Assembly (NCBI GenBank): GCA_965661115.1
Contig: CBFICO010000052.1
Span: 1-17,241, forward strand
Source of the DNA: UBA6770 sp965661115
GTDB taxonomy: Bacteria; Bacteroidota; Bacteroidia; Flavobacteriales_G; Salibacteraceae
DNA: 17,241 bases
Reading direction: 5' to 3'
Shown here piece by piece: positions 13,874 to 17,241 of this stretch. The notes beneath the pieces are model-generated. The model was not told the origin of the DNA, made no database searches, and was given only the letters and a program-made list of their open reading frames with translations. Positions within the stretch are counted from its first letter, which is position 1. Each line of letters begins with the position of its first letter. The position numbers were made by a program, and so were the translations under genes.

Positions 13874-15031
13874 ATGGCAAGCATTTTAGTTATAGACGAC
13901 GAAAAAAGTATCCGAAACTCATTAAGAGATGTTTTAGAATACGAAGGGCATTCTATTGCTGAAGCCGAAAACGGCATGGAAGGGTTGTCAGCAGTAAGAT
14001 CTAATGACTACGATTTAATCCTTTGTGATATTAAGATGCCCAAAATGGATGGAAACGAATTCCTAGAAATGGCACTTGAATCCAAACCTGAGTCAAACAT
14101 TATAATGATATCTGGCCATGGCGACATAGAAACTGCTGTAGACTGTATTAAAAAAGGTGCATACGATTACCTATCAAAACCACTGGATTTAAACCGTTTG
14201 TTGGTAATGGTAAGAAATGGGTTGGACAGAAACACCTTAGTTAACGAAACCAAAACACTAAAGAAAAAAATACTGCGCTACTCCAACAAAAAAATCATTG
14301 GCAACTCAAAAGCAATTAACGATATCCATGAGATGATTGCTAAAGTTGCTCCAACCGATGCTCGTGTTTTAATAACTGGACCTAATGGTTCGGGAAAAGA
14401 GCTAATCGCAAATGCCCTTCATCAGCAAAGCGATAGAGCTAAAAAGCCTTTTGTAGAAGTAAACTGCGCTGCCATTCCAAGCGAGCTGATTGAAAGCGAG
14501 TTATTCGGACACGAAAAAGGAGCTTTTACATCTGCTGTAAAAACCAAGAAAGGAAAATTTGAACAAGCAGAAGGTGGAACTATTTTTCTAGATGAAATTG
14601 GAGACATGAGCGCTAGTGCACAAGCCAAAGTGCTTAGAGCATTGCAAGAGAATAAGATTACTCGCGTAGGTGGAGAAAAAGAAATAAAAGTAAACGTGCG
14701 CGTATTAGCCGCCACTAATAAAAACCTGAAACAAGAAATTGCGGAAGGCAATTTTAGAGAGGACCTATATCATCGATTAAGCGTGATCTTAATTGAAAAC
14801 CCAGCCCTCAATGATCGCGTTGAAGACATCCCAGAGTTAGCTCAATTCTTTTTAGAGAATGCATGCAACGAGATGGGGGTTGCGCAAAAATCGATATCTG
14901 AAGATGCCATTAAAGAACTGCAGAAGAAAGACTGGACGGGCAACATCAGAGAGCTTAAAAATATTGTAGAAAGATTAGTAATATTATCAGACAATGAAAT
15001 TGACAAAAAAGATGTACAGAAATATGCTTAG
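13874..15031 (+). CDS. NtrC-family response regulator with sigma-54 AAA+ domain, no DNA-binding domain
   Basis: A 385-residue regulator. The receiver domain (about 1-115) has the acidic pair Asp8-Asp9, phosphoacceptor Asp52 in LILCDIKMP, Ser80 and Lys102. The AAA+ domain (about 140-370) starts at IIGNSKAI and carries Walker A GPNGSGKE (169-176), Walker B GTIFLDE (235-241), arginine-finger candidates Arg295 and Arg301, and WTGNIREL (354-361). The sigma-54 contact loop reads GAFTSA (216-221) where GAFTGA is standard. The protein ends at VQKYA, with no Fis-type helix-turn-helix; typical NtrC proteins have one and are roughly 70-90 residues longer. It may act from solution on sigma-54 holoenzyme. 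No partner kinase is visible. It starts 1 nt after the permease stop, and its end overlaps the lipoprotein gene. Confidence 0.93.
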   Translation: MASILVIDDEKSIRNSLRDVLEYEGHSIAEAENGMEGLSAVRSNDYDLILCDIKMPKMDGNEFLEMALESKPESNIIMISGHGDIETAVDCIKKGAYDYLSKPLDLNRLLVMVRNGLDRNTLVNETKTLKKKILRYSNKKIIGNSKAINDIHEMIAKVAPTDARVLITGPNGSGKELIANALHQQSDRAKKPFVEVNCAAIPSELIESELFGHEKGAFTSAVKTKKGKFEQAEGGTIFLDEIGDMSASAQAKVLRALQENKITRVGGEKEIKVNVRVLAATNKNLKQEIAEGNFREDLYHRLSVILIENPALNDRVEDIPELAQFFLENACNEMGVAQKSISEDAIKELQKKDWTGNIRELKNIVERLVILSDNEIDKKDVQKYA

Positions 15032-17241
15032 AATTAATTCGACCTTAATAATTGCATTGATTGGGTTAATAACATTTTCAAGTTGTGAATCAGAATCTAA
15101 TAAATCGAAAATTGCTGAAACAAAAAAGCTGAATAAATCGCTTAAGATGTTTGAGTTGTTAAACTCAGATTCAACAGGTGTTAAGTTCGCAAATACCATC
15201 AGTCCAGATCAAGAACTGGTATTTTATGATTTTCAATATCAGTTTAATGGAGGTGGCGTTGCAATAGCTGATTTTGACAACGACGGCTTACAAGATATTT
15301 TCTTTACTGGAAACGAAGTTGACAATAAACTCTATAAAAACTTAGGAGGCTTGAAGTTTGAAGATGTTACAGCAAAATCTGGCACAGCTCAATCAGGTTT
15401 ATGGTGTAATGGAGTAGCTATTGCAGATGTAAACAGAGACGGATTGATGGATATATACATAAGTCAAGGAGGTTGGTTACCTACTACAAAAAGAAAAAAC
15501 AGCTTATTCATTAATAATGGTAATTTCACTTTTACAGAGTCAGCTCAAAATTTTGGAATTGCAGATACCGGCTACACCACTCAATCAGCCTTTTTTGATA
15601 TGGATCTGGATGGTGATTTGGATTTGTATGTAATGAATCATGATAATGTTTGGAGTAGTAACTCGGAATTGTCTAAGGAAAAGTATACGGTTCGTCAAGT
15701 TACTGAAGATAGAATTTATAGAAACGATAACGGAAAATTCATAGATATTACGCTTGAAAGCGGTTTGGATAAAGAAGTAGCTGGTGGATATGGGCTTGGA
15801 ATTTCGGTTGGCGACATTAATAATGATAACTACCCAGACATCTACATTTCTAATGATTATGACTCACCAGACAGATTGTATGTAAACCAAAAAGATGGGA
15901 CATTTAAAAACGAAACGAAAGAAAGAACTACCCATATAGCGCTATACAGCATGGGTAATGATATAGCGGACATTAACAATGACGGTCATTTAGATATTAT
16001 CGCACTAGATATGTCTGCTGAAGATCACGTGCGAATTAAAACCCAAATGGGTGCAATGGCGCCAGAAAAATTCTATGAGTTAGTGCGCTTTGGGTTCCCA
16101 CATCAGTATATGTATAACACCATGCAACTAAATAATGGAAACGGTACGTTTAGTGATATCGCTCAGTTGGCAGGTATCAGCTCAACAGATTGGAGCTGGG
16201 CACCAATAAGTGCTGATTTTGACAATGATGGTCATAAAGACATATTTGTATCAAATGGATACAGACTAGATGACAGAGATAACGACTATAACAATTCTAC
16301 TAACCAATTGTACGGAAGTAGAAAAAGTTTAACAAAAGAAGAACGCCGGATAGTATTTGATGGAACACCTTCCACGCCACTAGCAAATTACATTTATAAA
16401 AACAACGGTGATCTCACTTTTAGTAAAAAGACCTACGAATGGAATTTAGGTGAAAAAACTTTTTCAATGGGAAGTGCATTTGCCGATTTGGATAACGATG
16501 GAGATTTAGATTTAATTCTCAATAACATTGAAGCAGAAGCATTCATTTATAAAAACAACGCAAGAGACAAAAACGGAAATAACTACTTAAGAATTGCCGT
16601 AGACGAAAAATCCATAAATGGTGAGCAAACAAAAGTTGTGCTTACTACTAGTAAAGGCCAACAGACTCAAGTACTAAATCCGGTTAGAGGTTACATTAGC
16701 TCTGTAGAGCGTACTTTACATTTTGGAATTGGAACTTTGGATAAAGTAGATAAGGTTGAAATCTATTGGAATAATGGAAAATATACCGTTTTAAATAATC
16801 CAGAGATTAACAAAACACATGTAATTTCAAATGCGAAATCCACAGTTGCTCCAAGCGAAAAAGCAAGTAACACCCTATTTGCTGAAGCGGAAGATATTAA
16901 AGGTTTAGATTTTACCCATGTAGAAAATGATTACGATGATTTCGAAAATGAAATATTACTTCCACACCGAAACAGTCAGCATGGCCCAGAAATAGAAGTT
17001 GCAGATGTAAATGGAGATAAGTTGGATGATGTTTTTATTTGTGGAGCACTTGGCCAAGAAAGTGCCTTGTACATTCAACAAAAAAATGGCTCATTCGCAA
17101 AAAAGAAAACCCCTGCTTTCATTTCTGAAAAAGTAAAAGAAGATGTTGGTGCGCACTTCTTTGATTACGATGGTGATGGTGATGTTGATTTATATGTAGC
17201 AAGTGGTGGAAACGAATTCCCTGAGAATAATTTAGCTTATA
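15012..17241 (+). CDS. FG-GAP/VCBS-repeat lipoprotein with UnbV/ASPIC domain, 3' end cut by window
   Basis: An open frame of 743 codons running off the right edge. The N-terminus is a lipoprotein signal: a hydrophobic stretch LIIALIGLITFSSC with Cys25 as the lipidation site, followed by ESES. Acidic residues just after the Cys resemble the surface-export signal described for flavobacterial lipoproteins. At least nine calcium-binding DxDxDG-type loops of FG-GAP/VCBS blades start near residues 87, 139, 196, 268, 320, 402, 492, 665 and 718. Between the seventh and eighth lies a UnbV/ASPIC-type domain (about 524-597; GYISSVERTLHFGIG). This predicts a secreted or surface beta-propeller, probably in binding or adhesion; no catalytic residues are recognised. 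The ATG at 15012 overlaps the regulator gene by 20 nt. An in-frame ATG at 15024 (8-nt overlap) is also possible and keeps the signal peptide. Confidence 0.88.
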   Translation, partial: MYRNMLRINSTLIIALIGLITFSSCESESNKSKIAETKKLNKSLKMFELLNSDSTGVKFANTISPDQELVFYDFQYQFNGGGVAIADFDNDGLQDIFFTGNEVDNKLYKNLGGLKFEDVTAKSGTAQSGLWCNGVAIADVNRDGLMDIYISQGGWLPTTKRKNSLFINNGNFTFTESAQNFGIADTGYTTQSAFFDMDLDGDLDLYVMNHDNVWSSNSELSKEKYTVRQVTEDRIYRNDNGKFIDITLESGLDKEVAGGYGLGISVGDINNDNYPDIYISNDYDSPDRLYVNQKDGTFKNETKERTTHIALYSMGNDIADINNDGHLDIIALDMSAEDHVRIKTQMGAMAPEKFYELVRFGFPHQYMYNTMQLNNGNGTFSDIAQLAGISSTDWSWAPISADFDNDGHKDIFVSNGYRLDDRDNDYNNSTNQLYGSRKSLTKEERRIVFDGTPSTPLANYIYKNNGDLTFSKKTYEWNLGEKTFSMGSAFADLDNDGDLDLILNNIEAEAFIYKNNARDKNGNNYLRIAVDEKSINGEQTKVVLTTSKGQQTQVLNPVRGYISSVERTLHFGIGTLDKVDKVEIYWNNGKYTVLNNPEINKTHVISNAKSTVAPSEKASNTLFAEAEDIKGLDFTHVENDYDDFENEILLPHRNSQHGPEIEVADVNGDKLDDVFICGALGQESALYIQQKNGSFAKKKTPAFISEKVKEDVGAHFFDYDGDGDVDLYVASGGNEFPENNLAY

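Noticed and set aside
14422..14751. 109-residue open frame on the minus strand inside the response regulator gene
   Set aside because: It lies wholly antisense to the AAA+ core motifs, resembles no family, and has the Ser/Leu/Phe bias of a shadow frame.
14987..15199. 70-residue minus-strand open frame across the regulator-lipoprotein junction
   Set aside because: It is antisense to both the regulator's end and the lipoprotein signal peptide; its Leu/Phe/Ser-rich sequence mirrors those codons.

Overview
The window is a stretch of housekeeping chromosome from a member of the Bacteroidota, most likely the Flavobacteriia. Several things point there: promoter-like TAnnTTTG boxes with poor Shine-Dalgarno use, a str operon that runs directly from fusA into rpsJ without tuf, a DUF4290-type gene beside murA, a MurA with Asp in place of the catalytic Cys, a DnaJ with only two CxxCxGxG motifs, and a FG-GAP/VCBS lipoprotein. 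Base composition and codon style look uniform and AT-rich. I see no insertion sequence, phage gene, CRISPR array, tRNA or rRNA.

Region 1 (1-4533, minus strand) is the start of the fused str-S10 ribosomal operon, in transcription order rpsL, rpsG, fusA, rpsJ, rplC, rplD. rplD runs off the left edge. Gaps are 1-28 nt. A good Bacteroidota-type promoter lies at 4592-4623 in the divergent intergenic region.

Region 2 (4534-4845) is a 312-nt divergent spacer. Besides the str promoter it carries a TAnnTTTG box directly against the GTG start of the helicase gene.

Region 3 (4846-9770, plus strand) is a probable operon: a PcrA/UvrD helicase, a DUF4290-type protein, murA and a TlpA-like thioredoxin. 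It is closed by a strong intrinsic terminator.

Region 4 (9771-11596) holds the chaperone pair grpE-dnaJ, behind an inverted-repeat element with a weak sigma-54-like box and in front of a second terminator. dnaK is not in the window.

Region 5 (11604-17241) is a tightly packed set: a NatA/NatB-type ABC exporter (ATPase and permease, 8-nt overlap), an NtrC-family response regulator lacking a DNA-binding domain (1-nt gap), and a large FG-GAP/VCBS plus UnbV/ASPIC lipoprotein that overlaps the regulator gene and is cut by the right edge.

I see no clear new multi-gene system. The points most worth a second look are the regulator with GAFTSA and no HTH, the two promoter-like boxes abutting terminator stems, the half-lost DnaJ zinc region, the possibly leaderless helicase mRNA, and the element upstream of grpE.
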